Shown here: positions 1 through 12,100 of the stretch, piece after piece | Position numbering within the stretch: position 1 is the first letter of the stretch | How the letters are laid out: every line of letters begins with the position of its first letter | Source: Galbula dea | Lineage: Eukaryota; Chordata; Aves; Piciformes; Galbulidae | Length of the DNA: 64,000 bases | Direction of reading: 5' to 3' | Assembly (NCBI GenBank): GCA_013399015.1 | Contig: VWZX01012694.1 | Location: 2,164,598-2,228,597, forward strand | Translations under genes and position numbers: made by a program | Notes under the pieces: model-generated | Databases searched by the model: none | What the model was told of the DNA's origin: nothing | What the model saw: the letters and a program-made list of their open reading frames with translations, nothing else

Positions 1-3000
1 GAAATAGGAAGAGTGTGTTTTGTAGGAAGGGGAACAAATTGTAGTTTCCTCATAGTCTCTTGTCCCATGTGAAGCCAGTTAAATCCTGAACAGAGTAAAA
101 CATAGAACTAATTACAAATAAATAAATAAATAATCTAATAACTTGCAAGAACTGGTACATCTGCAACAAATGTGTGGAGATACATTGTTTTCTTTCTGGT
201 GTATGCTGTAATAAGTATTATTCCCATTGCTCTAGTTTCCCCAGCATTTTGTTACATGACTGTACCAAACTGAGCAGTCTATGGTTATCATCAGAGCAAA
301 TGGTGTTCTCCCTGATTGCTTTTCAGGAGTACCAGGGACATTCAGAGTGGAACTATTCAGAGGAGCTTCTGAAATTATTTAATTCTACATGGATGATGGC
401 TTTCAAAGCCATTCCAGAGAAAAATCGATGTTTAGAAGCATGAGGCCTATAAAAGGCCCCACTTTTAACACATATCTATTTGTTCAGAAGTGACAGTCAG
501 ACTGGGAAGCTGAAATGCTGCCAGCTGACTCCTCTGACCATTCACAGCCAGGAAAGAAGATTTGTATTTTAAATACTCATCAACAATGCAAGTAATAGCT
601 ATATGAGCACACACAACTAATTAATGTGCTAGGAGAAGCTGTGGTCTGTTTATGGATGTTCTTAAGAGAGGAAAAAAGAGACAAAACACATATTAGAGTA
701 AAAAAAAAAGCAATATGGGAATTATTTGTTCAGCTTTAATCATCATAATCATTATCAGACTACAGCTGAATGACGTTCTTTCTCCCAATTAAAAACCCAC
801 AGCCAGCTGTAGTAGTTCCATGAATTGCTTTCTTTCATCTCTTCACTTCATCCTGTGGGATCCATGACTCCATCTGAGGAAGTTTTGAACATATGGAGAG
901 ATATCAATCCCCTAGACTGTTCTCTGTGGCCTTTCAAATTTTTTCCAATCAATTTCAATTCTTTTGAGTATATTTTTTTCTTGCCTTATTAGGGCTTTCA
1001 TCCATATCGTTTCTCTTCCAGTTGTGCCTCTTAATCTCTTCAGACTCTGTGACTCCCATGTTTCGGGACCAACTGTACCTGGTGAGACCATACTTAGCTG
1101 TTGGCCAATGACCCTCCTGTACCTATAGAAAAATGGATGGCAAGGGGAAGGGTGTCAATGCCCAGGCCCTTCCTGGGAGAAGGAAGAAAGTGTGGTAGAG
1201 GCAGCAAGCCCCAGCAGAGGGCTGCACATCTACCCCGGAGAGGGGCACCTGTCCTATGTTTGCATTTAAAGTCCACTCAGGATGGATGCTCCAGCAGTCG
1301 AGGGATGCAGCAGTGTGAATTAACCCACATTTTGTGGGGCAGTTGTGTAGGTAAGACAAGGACCTGGTCTGATTCTGGTGAAACACAAGTGTGGGCCTCA
1401 TTGCATTAAAAATTATTTTTAGACTGAGATCATTCAAACATTTGTTTCGACTTGTTAAGTCCTCAGTATGTTTGGTATTTTATTTCACCTCAATAAGTGC
1501 AAAGAACCTAGGCCCAAGCCTTCAAAGGTAGTTTGGCTCTCCCTCCTCCTGAAATGAATGGTATCTAGTCCTGAACAATTTTTGTACTCCAGCTGGATCA
1601 CTGAAGTTATCATTGTAGTTGTATTTACTTACTCTTCAGCTAAAACTAGTATCAAATTCAGTATGTTTTACTTCTAAATAAGGATTGAAGCCAAACCATC
1701 TAAAAGCTTTGAGATTTGGGTTGTCTTTGAACATATGCAAATGCAACAGACGAAATTCCATTTGATATAGAGAAAGCATGGTATTGCAAATAAAATGAAA
1801 ACTATCACAGCCTGGATAATAAGGATGGCCTTAGCTGTTTAAAAGTCTGCTGTGGTGATGTATTCTTTTCCGGTTTTAAGTTAAAATATCACTACCTTTG
1901 TGATGGAACTTGAAACTATGTGGCAAAGTTGTAATAAAAGCAGACCTCCACGTGATAAATCTGTTCTGAATCTAGTAAAAAGGTTTTTTTGGAACCCAGA
2001 GCAACAACGTGAGATTTACTGAGCATTTTCAGCTCTCATTTGCATTGCGCTTAGTAGGGGAATATTCCTTTTTGGAGACTGAAAATATTTGGCAGCCCTA
2101 ATATGTTCAGCAGCTCACATGTGGGAAAAGAATACAAAAAATCTGTAAAATGCTTAAGGACACATTTAACTGTTTGTAGATGGATATTTGGGTTGTCATA
2201 TGTCCTGAAAGGACAAGGGAGAAGCAGTTTCCGGATTAAAGTTTCCGACCATGAGTTAGAAGCCTAGGGCTCGACTTACGGCTCTTTCCGTAAGTTATTG
2301 TGTGCCACTAGTAAAACCATGTAGGAAACAATTTTGGAGAACACTGAAACGTGCTTAACTTTAAACCCAAAGTCCTCCTGCCAACACCACTGAACAAGCT
2401 CTTGTGAACAAGCTGTTCATAACATGCCTGATGTGCCAGTTTGAAACAACACAATGAAAGGTAAAACGCTACAGAAAACCATTAGTATGAGAACTACTGT
2501 TACTGCACTGGGGATCCTACATGTCAGTACATCTGACTTTATTATCTTTCTAATTAACCATTACTCACTTTCACCTTGTACTAAAAAAGCAGGTAGATCG
2601 AGAAACATGAAAATAATTTCAATGTTTGCATGTGTACATTGGCTAGCTGGGGAAAGCAGAGTGTGGATTTGTTCCTGTGAGCCTTTCTATCAGGAATCTT
2701 GGAAAAAGGATGTGCACACCTCTTCCAAGGTGGCCGGGGAAAGTGAGTAGTGAGCATTTTCACAGTTGTGGAAAGAACAGAATCAAATCTGTCTTCTTAA
2801 AGATCATTATTCTAGATATAAATCACTCAGCTTGAAACAATATGCTATCAATCTTTCATTCCTTCAACACCCACAGAAATGCAGAGAAGAGTTTTGTTAT
2901 GAGGTAGCTGGTTAAAAGGAATTATGATAAAACTTGAGTTTACTTTGCACTGTCCTTTTAATGACATAAAAATTTCCACTGTAAAAGGGTTGATAAAATG

Positions 3001-4280
3001 TAGAAATAATAACCTGCACTATCTCAAAGATTACTTCTAGGTCTCTTAGACACTTTGCTGCCCACTGTTCTCCAACAGTAAACCCAGAGTAACTTCCTAA
3101 TGAGAGCTGTGTCAGTGCTGTTCAAAGTCTTGTGGAAAACACACTACACAGCTACATATATAGATATAAAAACTAAGTCTTAATATAGTGGGGGGAATGA
3201 GTAAACTCAGTAGAATTTGAGGTTTTGTGAACTTCATTAGCTATTTTTTTAAATTCTTGAGGTTTTTGCTAAACTAAAAACCAAATGTCTTAGGGAGACA
3301 AAAAAGCCCTCTCCCTCCTAGCTTGGCTCAGTCCCCTGGACCCTGAGAGAAAGGGGAAGGCTCCTTGGCTCCTGCTAACATTCAAGGCCAAGGCCAGCCA
3401 AGTTGGAAGGAGCTTCCATGGTAAAAGGAGGAGCAGTGATGCTTGTCTTGGCGTTTTCTGCTCCAGTGATAGACTGAGCCTTTTGGAGTCTTCCAAATTC
3501 TGAAACATCAACACCTTTTTCTACTGGAATTTCAGATTGTGATGAGCAAAGCTAATGAGTTCCTGTGTTGGTTTTTTTCTTTTTCTTTTCTTTTCTTTTC
3601 TTTTCTTTTNTTGACATTTGACAGGGCTTCATTTCTTGGTTTCTGCAGGCATCAGAGCCAAATCCATCCCTGTTTGCATCACCTACAGGATCCTTCCACA
3701 GATATTCTGCAAGCCCAGTTCAGGCCTCAGCAGCAGGGATTCTGGGCTTCTCCTTTGACTTCTGAAACATTTCTGCATGTCAAGACAGGTTCTGCAGACC
3801 CACCACAAGGATCCATTCTCCTACTCCATACTCAGTATGGTGCCTGCAGCAGTTCTGGATGCACCTCATCATGGTGACATGGTAGTTCAAGGACTGAGAC
3901 CGGAGTCCTTGCTTGTGGAGATACTTTCCAGTACTTCCAATGAGACTGGACATTTCTTGTATGCCGCTTTCATTAGCCCTTCATTAGCAAGTCTCCCTCT
4001 ACGAGGAGCAGCATGCCCAAGCAAGCCCATTCCATCTTCCTTAAGACCAAAGGGGATGGCGCTTCCTAATGGAGAGAAAAGGGATTGAGGCGCTGGACTC
4101 ACTTGAGAAGCTGCTGACCGACCTCCAGTAAGCACTTTACAAACGGAGGTGGAGGAGGTGACCCGGGCAAGCCTCGTCTTTAGGTTGCTGTGTAATTTAA
4201 AAGGATAGAAATGAGAGGACTCAGTCCTCGGGATGGCTGAGTTTTGACACACCGGCAGCAGGAGCACCGAGATCTCAGCT
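1..4280. other. 5' flank of THBS2, no gene recognised
   Basis: AT-rich with some locally GC-richer patches (about 1100-1330, 3290-3480 and 3630-4130). ORFs here are short, overlap on both strands and match nothing I recognise. Contains an AAAT run (115-134), a small hairpin (2274-2295) and a TTTTC microsatellite ending in an ambiguous base (3610). It may hold distal regulatory sequence, but nothing specific is visible. Confidence 0.6.
3571..3610. repeat. (TTTTC)n microsatellite ending in N
   Basis: Pyrimidine tract of TTTTC units that ends at the only ambiguous base in the window (3610). This suggests an unresolved or collapsed repeat length in the assembly. Confidence 0.9.
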
Positions 4281-4578
4281 TGGCAAGGTATCGTGAAGTC
4301 CCAGGTCGGGCAAGGCAGGGGCCGGGAACACGCTCCTCGCCCGACGGGACCAGGCTTGGGGAGGCTCCGGCGGCGGGTCCCGACCGCTCTCGCGGCCCCG
4401 CTGCCGGGCCCTAACACCCCCTCCTGGGGGCTCTGCCACGCAAGGGCGACCGTGCTCGTCTTCCAGCGAAACCAGTGACACAACTGCGCCTTCCTGCTCC
4501 TTTTCCCGCCCCTCCGCTCCGCAACTTGCAGGGAGACCCTGGCCCTCCAGTCCGTCCTACGGCCCGCCTTTCGCATCA

Positions 4579-4633
4579 CCCCTGCACCGCCCCTGCACCG
4601 CCCGCGGAGGGCTGTCGAGGGGCGGTGCAGGGG
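4579..4633. repeat. GC-rich element in three copies, direct and inverted
   Basis: A 14-15 bp unit with core CTGCACCGCCC occurs at 4579-4593 and, in direct orientation, at 4590-4603. It recurs as a perfect 15-bp inverted copy at 4619-4633. It lies about 160-210 bp upstream of the TATA-like box and carries Sp/KLF-type CCGCCC cores. Confidence 0.8.
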
Positions 4634-4761
4634 AGGGCCCGAACCCGGGTCCGGGATGGTCTCGCAGGTAGGCGAGTGCGAGCCGCGCGGCGGGGAGGGG
4701 ACGGCGGGGGGGTTATGTCACCGCCGCGGAGGGGCGAGCCGGGGGCGCGCCCCGGAGCCGC

Positions 4762-4771
4762 TGATTGACAG
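4762..4771 (+). promoter_or_regulatory. PBX-MEIS/PREP composite site
   Basis: TGATTGACAG is an exact match to the decamer bound by PBX-MEIS/PREP homeodomain dimers. It lies 20 bp upstream of the TATA-like box. Whether it is occupied is inference. Confidence 0.55.
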
Positions 4772-4790
4772 TGGGGCCCGGCCTGCAGCC

Positions 4791-4796
4791 CATAAA
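4791..4796 (+). promoter_or_regulatory. TATA-like box (CATAAA)
   Basis: CATAAAGG is the only TATA-like element near exon 1 in this very GC-rich region. It would place transcription start near 4820-4825, giving an untranslated exon of about 95 nt. Confidence 0.6.
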
Positions 4797-4821
4797 GGCA
4801 GCGGAGCAGGTCGCGGGGCCG

Positions 4822-4918
4822 CGGAGGGACTTGTGACGGCGAGAGGGCTTCGCGGTCCGCTCTCCACCGGTCTCGTCCCTGCAGAGCCGCGGCGCGCCGT
4901 CGGCTCCCCTCATGCCAG
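4822..4918 (+). other. THBS2: THBS2 exon 1 (5' UTR; 5' end approximate)
   Basis: Untranslated first exon. Its 3' end is set by the strong donor CAG|GTGAGG at 4918/4919. The 5' end is estimated about 30 bp past the TATA-like box. One ATG at 4912 reads through the splice in frame with the main start (M-P-G-V-M). Its context is poor, with C at -3 and +4. A non-coding first exon is also known for mammalian THBS2. Confidence 0.65.
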
Positions 4919-6100
4919 GTGAGGCGCAAAGCAAGAAGGCATCGTGCCCTGTCGTGAATCCGCCTCTATGGAACGGCGGCCGCCTGGCAGGACCGGGAGA
5001 GGCGGCGAGGGCTGCTCTCGCCGGAGCTCGCCATGGGTAGCGGGGTGGGCGCCTTGCGTTGCCGTTCCCCGCGGGTGCTCGGGATGGAAGGTGAAGGGAC
5101 CTGGCCGGGGAAGGGTCGCCGGAGTCTGTGTGCGGTACCTTCCCGCCGCGGTGCTGCCCGTGCTATCGGGGGCTGTGCTGAAGCTGTCTAGGCAGGGTCC
5201 CACGGGGGAAAACGCGCTTGGTTTGAGAGATGAAAGTGGTTTCCTGGCGCTTGCCGGTAACTGACTGTAGCGCGATGCTTCGGGGTGCCAGGTAATAAGA
5301 GTTCTCTGTAGGAAAAAGAAAATACAGACAGTAGAGGGTGGCATCCCTGAGCCCTTACAAAATACGTGGGGTTAGTAGTTTTGAAGTGATCTGGCCGTAT
5401 CCGGAGAAATGAATGCCTGCGCATTCCAATGAATGCCGTCTGCTCAATTCATTGTGAGTACAAACACAGGTGGAAATGCAGTTATGTGGCTTATAACTGC
5501 GTAGTACTTCAGGGTAAAAATGTCATCACGTTGAAAGTCACTTTATCCAGTTATGGTTGGGTACAGAGGGTTGTAAGAACAGACAGATATACAGGAAAGA
5601 GAGAGGAATTTGTATGGTAGCACTGAACAAAGGTACCGAATAGTTCCCCTAGAACTCAGAATCAACAGTGAGATCCCGTTATCCTACAAGGAATTTTAGC
5701 TGAACATTGTGCTCCAAAGTAAAAATGCAGTTACCAATACTCTGTATCTCATGTAGTGTCAAGTGGTTCCTATGCCAGCTACTGAAATATTTTGGAGAAA
5801 ATAACAGCATATATTTTCTGTATGTCTTTCCATTTCTGTTATTAAGGATATTTATATAAAAAGGAGCTGTATCATCCAGAATTCCCCTTACTTTCACTTG
5901 ATGTCATGTTTTACTTCTGGCATCAAGAATAACCCCAGAATAAGTATTACAAGAATCAGACAAGATAGAAATTCTGATTTTATACATGTAGTTGCATATA
6001 GTGAGAGCTCTCTTTATGGCATTTCATGGGGTAAATTTAAATATTTCTATTTCATACATGGTATTTCCCTAATACTTACTACCTTTTGGTTTATTCATAG
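4919..6100 (+). other. THBS2: THBS2 intron 1
   Basis: 1182-bp intron separating the untranslated exon from the start codon exon. The first 350 bp belong to the CpG island and the rest is AT-rich. No repeat or second gene seen. Confidence 0.75.
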
Positions 6101-6175
6101 GAGTTATGCTGCATAGGAGTGGGCTATTGTGGCTTACTGTCTTGATAACCCTGTGGGTTTCCTCAAATGCTCAGG
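6101..6175 (+). CDS. THBS2: THBS2 exon 2: start codon and signal peptide
   Basis: The acceptor ttattcatag precedes five 5' UTR bases and ATG at 6106. The donor gtaag begins at 6176. It encodes 23 residues plus one base: a short basic N-terminus (MLHRSG), a hydrophobic core (LLWLTVLITLWV) and a polar end (SSNAQ), a typical secretory signal. Ends in phase 1. It is too short and has the wrong frame context to be seen as a long ORF. Confidence 0.93.
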
Positions 6176-9100
6176 GTAAGTTCTGATATTCCTTAAGTAC
6201 ATCTAGAGTAACTCCCAAAGCAAAAAGTTGGCATAAAACATTGGCTTACCTGAGCTACAGTGGGCAAAGTAATCATAGCTGATTTGTTTTAGGAGTGCCT
6301 GGAATGTTAGCTTTAGTGCCTGGGGGTGTTTTTGGTGGATACATTTTACTGCTGCAAAGTGAAGATTCCTCAATAAATATCCAAAAAGTACTTTCTTTAG
6401 GAATTATTGATCAAAATGTGTATAATCTCAGAAATAATTGTTAGTGTACTTTCTTCTACAGTGGAAATGTATGGTGAAAGTAACATAAACAGAATCACTG
6501 AGTGAGTTGAATATTTTAGAAGACAGAGGTACAGAAATAGACCTCTACAGACCATATATAAATAGAACGTAAACTGGCACAGTGCCAGCCCTCGTTTACA
6601 CCTGACTTCTTGGCCTGAATCTTTAAAAAGTAAATCTCTTCCTTCCTGTTGTCATGTGGCCACATGGCTTCTCATAGTATGATTTTTATTGATCTGATAG
6701 TTAAAATACAGAAATTGACTGAACTTCCATATCCATTCATGTATATTAAAAATATCTAACGAATACTTTGTTACATGCATCCACACACAGGAGTATACAT
6801 GACAGAGCATGTATATATATGTGTGTACTCTATAATACTGTAAAATACACAGCCGTTTGTTTAACTATATCATCCAACATATTTATACCTACACACAGAG
6901 AAGTTTTAATGTAAATGAAAGTTACAGGTGGTAAATAGGATTCATATGCATGCTAGTAGAAACAATTCTGTTTGTGGAAGTGGAGAAGTAGCGAGTTTTC
7001 TTTGATGATCCTTACATCAGTCACATGATTGCAGTTACGACATGTTAAGTGTGCAGAGTTTTTTCTTGCAAGACTTTTTGTCAACACATTGTCACACACT
7101 GTTGACTTTTTCAGATGGTGACAAGGAAGAGGAGACAACTTTTGATTTACTTCAAATCAGTAACATAAACCGAAAGACGATTGGAGCGAAATTGTTTCGA
7201 GGCCCAGACCCCACTATCCCAGCGTATCGCTTCATTCGGTTTGACCACATACCTCCATGTAAAGCAGAGAAATTAAACAAGATTGTCAAACTCATACGGC
7301 AGAATGAGGGCTTTATTCTTTCAGCCACCCTGAGACAGGACAGGCAATCTAGAGGCACTATCCTTGCTTTAGAGGGCCCTGGCATCAATGAGAGGCAGTT
7401 TGAAATCATTTCCAATGGCCGGGCCAACACCCTGGACCTTATCTATTGGGTGGATGGCTTCCAGAATGTGATTTCCCTGGAAGACGTGGACCTCGCCGAC
7501 TCACAGTGGAAGAACCTCACTGTACAAATAACAGGGGAGAACTACAACCTCTATGTTGGCTGTGACCTTATTGACAGCTTTATCCTGGAGGAGCCTTTCT
7601 ATGAGCAGCTGAAAGCAGAGAACAGCAGAATGTATGTGGCAAAAGGGTCCATTCGGGAGAATCATTTCAGGGTAGGTTACCTGGAGAAGCTCGGGTCTCT
7701 GGTGAGGTAAGGAATTGACTGCAAGTAGTTTGAGAAGATGCAGTAGGCACAGTTTTGTTCGCCCAGTGCCTTTTGGATTTGATGATGTCGCAAGCGTTCC
7801 CAAGCAGAATTGCTCCAAAGTGTTCTTACTCATTGGTGGATCTTTGGTGTGTGAATTTGGGGTTCCTGAATGCAAAGGACTGGTAAAGCAAAGTCTTAGG
7901 TCCAGGAAATCTGTACAAAACCAGTTTATGGACTCTCCTATGCAACCATTCTCTTTCTTTTCCAGATGTAAGACTTCTGAATGTTTTGCATTTTTGTGGT
8001 GGTTTGTAGAGTTCTTTGGAAATTTCTTGAACTGTTTTTCCATTGAAATACATCTATTCAAGTCATAAGATCCTGTTGAGAAATTAACATTAAATTAAGT
8101 TAAATTGTTATTTAAAAGAGAAAGGAAAAAAAATAGAACTTTTAAAGGAGCTAAGGCGTGTGGTTTTGGTCCATCCCTCAACAGAGTTTCTTGGTTTACT
8201 ATTCGGAATAACCTTTCATTTCAATTAAAACAAACAAACAAACAACCACCAAAACAGAAACCAAGCCAAACAAAGAAAAACCCAGTACAAAGAAATTGCA
8301 ACAAATTGTTTTGATCAGTCTTGTAAATGAGATTTTACTTTTTTGGTGGAAATCATCTATTGTTTCTTTTTTGTTTAAAAATGAAGAAATAAGGAACTTT
8401 CTTGTTTTCCTATAAAGTGAAAATTATCTCCTGTATCGTATAGTGGTGCAATGTGGTCCAAGTGCTTTAAGGATGGCTTCTTCTCAACCATAGCTGAAAT
8501 CATACTTGAACTCATGGCTTTGAAAATTTCAAAAAGCCCTTTCTCATCCTGTTGTGCCATCTAGTTGTGAGCCACAGTATGACGTGCTGGAGTGTGATTC
8601 CGTGGGGTGACTGGTTTTGTCAGGGAAGCTAGAAATTCTTTCCCACACACAGCCTGTTCATTCTTGCCTTCATGACTAAGCTCCTCCATCAGTTGTGGTC
8701 TTAGAACTGGTTCTGGAGCTGTACTGTTAAGTGGGTCACTGAAATAATCTGTTCGCTTGGATTTCTATTTCTTTCAGAGTTTGTTTTTTTGGTTGGTTTG
8801 GGTTGGGTTTTTTTTACATGAAACAGATACCAGTCTGGTTTTCTAGTGTCTCAGGGTAGTGTCAAAACAATTGTGGAGGCAGTGAAGTGTGGTGCATGGG
8901 AATCACTGGCTAAGGATGGAAGTGGGACAGGAACTTCAAAAGTTGGCTTTGACCTCATGATAAGAGTCTCATAGAACTACAGTCTAAAATGTGTGCTATG
9001 AAAATAGTGATTTGAGCTCAAAGCTGATTAGTAACTTTTATTATGAACCTTTTTTTTTCAGAACATACCGAATTTTGCTGTTTATTGAAATGCATAAATC

Positions 9101-12100
9101 ACAACTGTAAATATTTTTTTCCCATATGTGTCAGGTTTAATGCCTTGTAGATTGGTTTTTTTACATATTTACTTCTGGCTAAATCCGGTCAGTGACATGG
9201 GATTGAGACAGGTCAGTTATTAGTTCCTCCCAAATTGATCTAACTATTCTTTCATTATTTTTTTATTGTTATTACAGGGTCTTTTGCAAAATATTCAGTT
9301 AATCTTTGATACTTCAATAGAGGATGTTCTGCGTAGAAAAGGATGCCAGAGAAGCCAGTCAAGTAAGGCTTTTTTACCTCATTAATACCATTCAGTTGAC
9401 TCTGAAAATGATAAATGTCAAAGGTGACATGTTCTAAACCCATTCAACAGATCCCTTTGAAATGAAGAAGAAAATGAATTGCATTTTGGTGATAATAGGA
9501 ACTAAAAAATATTAGCTCTCCTGAGATACCACTTCTGCTCTTTAGCCTACTATTATGGTTGCTTAGGTTTATAAATCTGAGCCTCTGAGTAGGGAGGAAA
9601 GCTATCAAGCAAGAAATTAATCAAAATGGAAGGAAAAATGCATATATATGAAAATATCTATGTTCTTCCATGAGATGTCTGTAATTCGAGCTCAAGACTG
9701 GTAATGTTGCTTCTGCATTCTGGGTGGTTCCAGGAAGGATGCAGTTCAGCTATCCTGCTTCATTTACCAGTGGAAACAAAATTTTCAGAACTCAAGGTAG
9801 AACCTTGAAGGCACATTCGACTATCAGAGGCAGAACAGTTTCAGTCAAGAGGATGGAATCCCTAGGTATTAACAGACTGAACCAAGAAAACCAACAAAGA
9901 CAGTGTCTACAAATCTTTTATATTATTACTGATTGATTACAACAAAGGGTAACCAATAGTTTTGAAACACCTCCTAGTAGAAATGAGATATTATTGTCCT
10001 TCTACTATGAAGAAGTCATCAATGCAAGCCTACTGCTGATAGATACCATAGGGGGAATTCTCATATCCTTCAGCTGTTGCAGCTAGGACCAACACAGACT
10101 AGTTTCTTAATATACTTTTTATGACATCTGTCAATTACCAAATTTTCAGGTCCAATAAATTATACAGATTTGGGGTTTTGTTTTCCCCTTCCTGGGAAGC
10201 ATTTAGCAAATAGTTCAGTTCACAATATTTTTACATTTACTTTGCAATATCAAGGGAACACTTCAAGATGGAAATTACTTGTGCAACAACAGAAGGGGGC
10301 TGTCACACTGTGACTTGAGGCCATCAAAATGACTTGAGAGGCTTTTTATGTGCATGACCGATTTTCTGGCATTGCCTACCCAGCTTAATTACTCCAGCTG
10401 AAAAGGTACCTATTTTCCCATTTTGATGTCTCACTGAGCTGAGCTACAGGCTCTAAAATGCCATATTTGTGTGTGACTGTCCCATAACAACAAGATGGAT
10501 ATTAGTGGTGAAGTACCCTCAACTCAGAACACAAAAAGCCTGCTGCTTTTTCAGAGGCAGGACTGTTTTCCTACTGTATCTTTAATCCTAGTATGGCATG
10601 TGAGGTATGGTGAAATGGTAGGGTCAGATTGCCATTGGGTTGATGGTGGGAACGTTTCTCTGTAGTGTGGTGGCTGTGAATACTTTATGCAGGATTTAAA
10701 CACAGCATTGGGTAGGAGAGATGACAAAGAGACGCCTGAATAGGCACATCAGTAAAATCCCTTCTTCAGCTAAATCAACAGAATGACATTTGCATATGTG
10801 AAAGGTTGCACATTCTGCTCTTCTGGTTTCTCATTTTAAAGATAATCACGTGGTCCTTAGGAAATTAGCAGGAAGTCAGCAGCAAAGAACTGATTTCCCA
10901 GTGATCCCCAAGCATCTTCTTTCAGTCACTGCCAAGTACCAGTAGAAAGTGTGGATTTAGTTCTTCTAACATAGTTTCGGTTTATGTTTCCTGCTGAGAT
11001 TGCAGCTTTATTAATGTCCTCAGAATGTTCTGGTCAAGGCACACTCCATGTTGGCTTGAAAAATATGAAATTAATGACCTGAGAAGTGCTATGGGGGAAT
11101 CTGAGAAACCTAGTGTTTCAATGTGGTAGGAAAATTGCATTCTTTTCAGGGACTCAAAAAGCAGCTGAAGAAAACAGTTATGACACAGAGACTTCTGATC
11201 TCCTATGTGGTATATCAGTTTTCTTCTACCCTGTAAGTGAAGCTGAACAGTCACTTCAACTCTGGAATACTGCAAACGATTTTTTGGAGACCTTGGCTAA
11301 TGGCAGATACTTTAGAGCTAATTTAAAAGCACTTCAAGCCAATCATTTTTAAGTATGATTGAGAAGTAATTATTTAATGTCATCCTATGTGTTGTTTATT
11401 TATTGTTTTGCTTTTAGCCTTCTATTGGAATGAAAAATACTTTGCTCCCACTTTCATTTCTCCTTTATTTAGATATAACACTTTATATTGTATATTCAAG
11501 CATCAAATCAAGCCCTCCACATTTTTGAAGCATTGCCACCTTCTCTGACTTGTCAATGCTGAATGATATTGGGGTATTTTGAAGCATGTGTTTTATGGCA
11601 CATATTCCTGTGCTGATTTCTTCTTTTTAAATTGCTATATCCTTTGCTGCTGCTTTCTGTTTGGTAATCTTGAGTTATTACAACATTACTAAATCTGGTA
11701 TACAAGTCTTTATTGAGAGACAGGGCAGTATGGATTTCTGTATAGCTGATACCAAATGTACCATGGATTCCTTAGAGAAAGCTTCCATGGAATCCAGAAG
11801 ATGTTTACCTGGTGGAGATTTAAATGCTTAACAGGAGTTAACCTGAGGGGTTTTTTTGTTAATTACTACTGATACATTCTGTTATATTATTTTCCAAGAA
11901 TTTACTATAGACATGGAGATCTTTTAAATTGAGACTAGAACTTTTCCAGTTCTCTCTGTATAATCCATGCAAAGTTCTATTTTAATTATGATCTGCCTGG
12001 TGGAGGAGTGTTTAGAGTGACAAACCAAACATTCGGCCTGATCTTAGCTTGACATCCATTTATTAAGCTATCAGTATAACAGCTTCTCTGATTTAACAGC

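Larger units (their letters stand above)
4290..5280 (+). promoter_or_regulatory. THBS2: CpG island promoter of THBS2
   Basis: GC- and CpG-rich stretch standing out sharply from the AT-rich flanks. It covers the core promoter, untranslated exon 1 and the first part of intron 1. It contains several CCGCCC/GGGCGG Sp/KLF-type boxes, a TTATGTCA bZIP-like site (4712-4719), a PBX-MEIS decamer and a TATA-like box. Open frames on both strands inside it are by-products of the high GC content, not genes. Edges are by eye. Confidence 0.85.

Noticed and set aside
2230..2300. Possible tRNA or small RNA around the hairpin at 2274
   Set aside because: No A/B box pair, no cloverleaf, and only a single 8-bp stem.
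3887..4579. 230-codon minus-strand ORF upstream of the promoter
   Set aside because: It runs into the CpG island, where high GC removes stops on both strands. Low-complexity Arg/Pro/Gly composition and no domain.
4475..5344. Several ORFs on both strands in the CpG island
   Set aside because: Overlapping in all frames with Arg/Gly/Pro-rich translations, typical of GC-rich promoter DNA; no recognisable protein.
7042..7710. 222-codon ORF beginning at 7042 as a separate start of the gene
   Set aside because: The first 24 codons are intron 2 sequence with the acceptor at 7113-7114, and the end runs past the exon 3 donor. The signal peptide comes from exon 2.
7501..8061. 186-codon minus-strand ORF over exon 3
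   Set aside because: Antisense shadow of THBS2 exon 3 and intron 3; no domain and no promoter signal.
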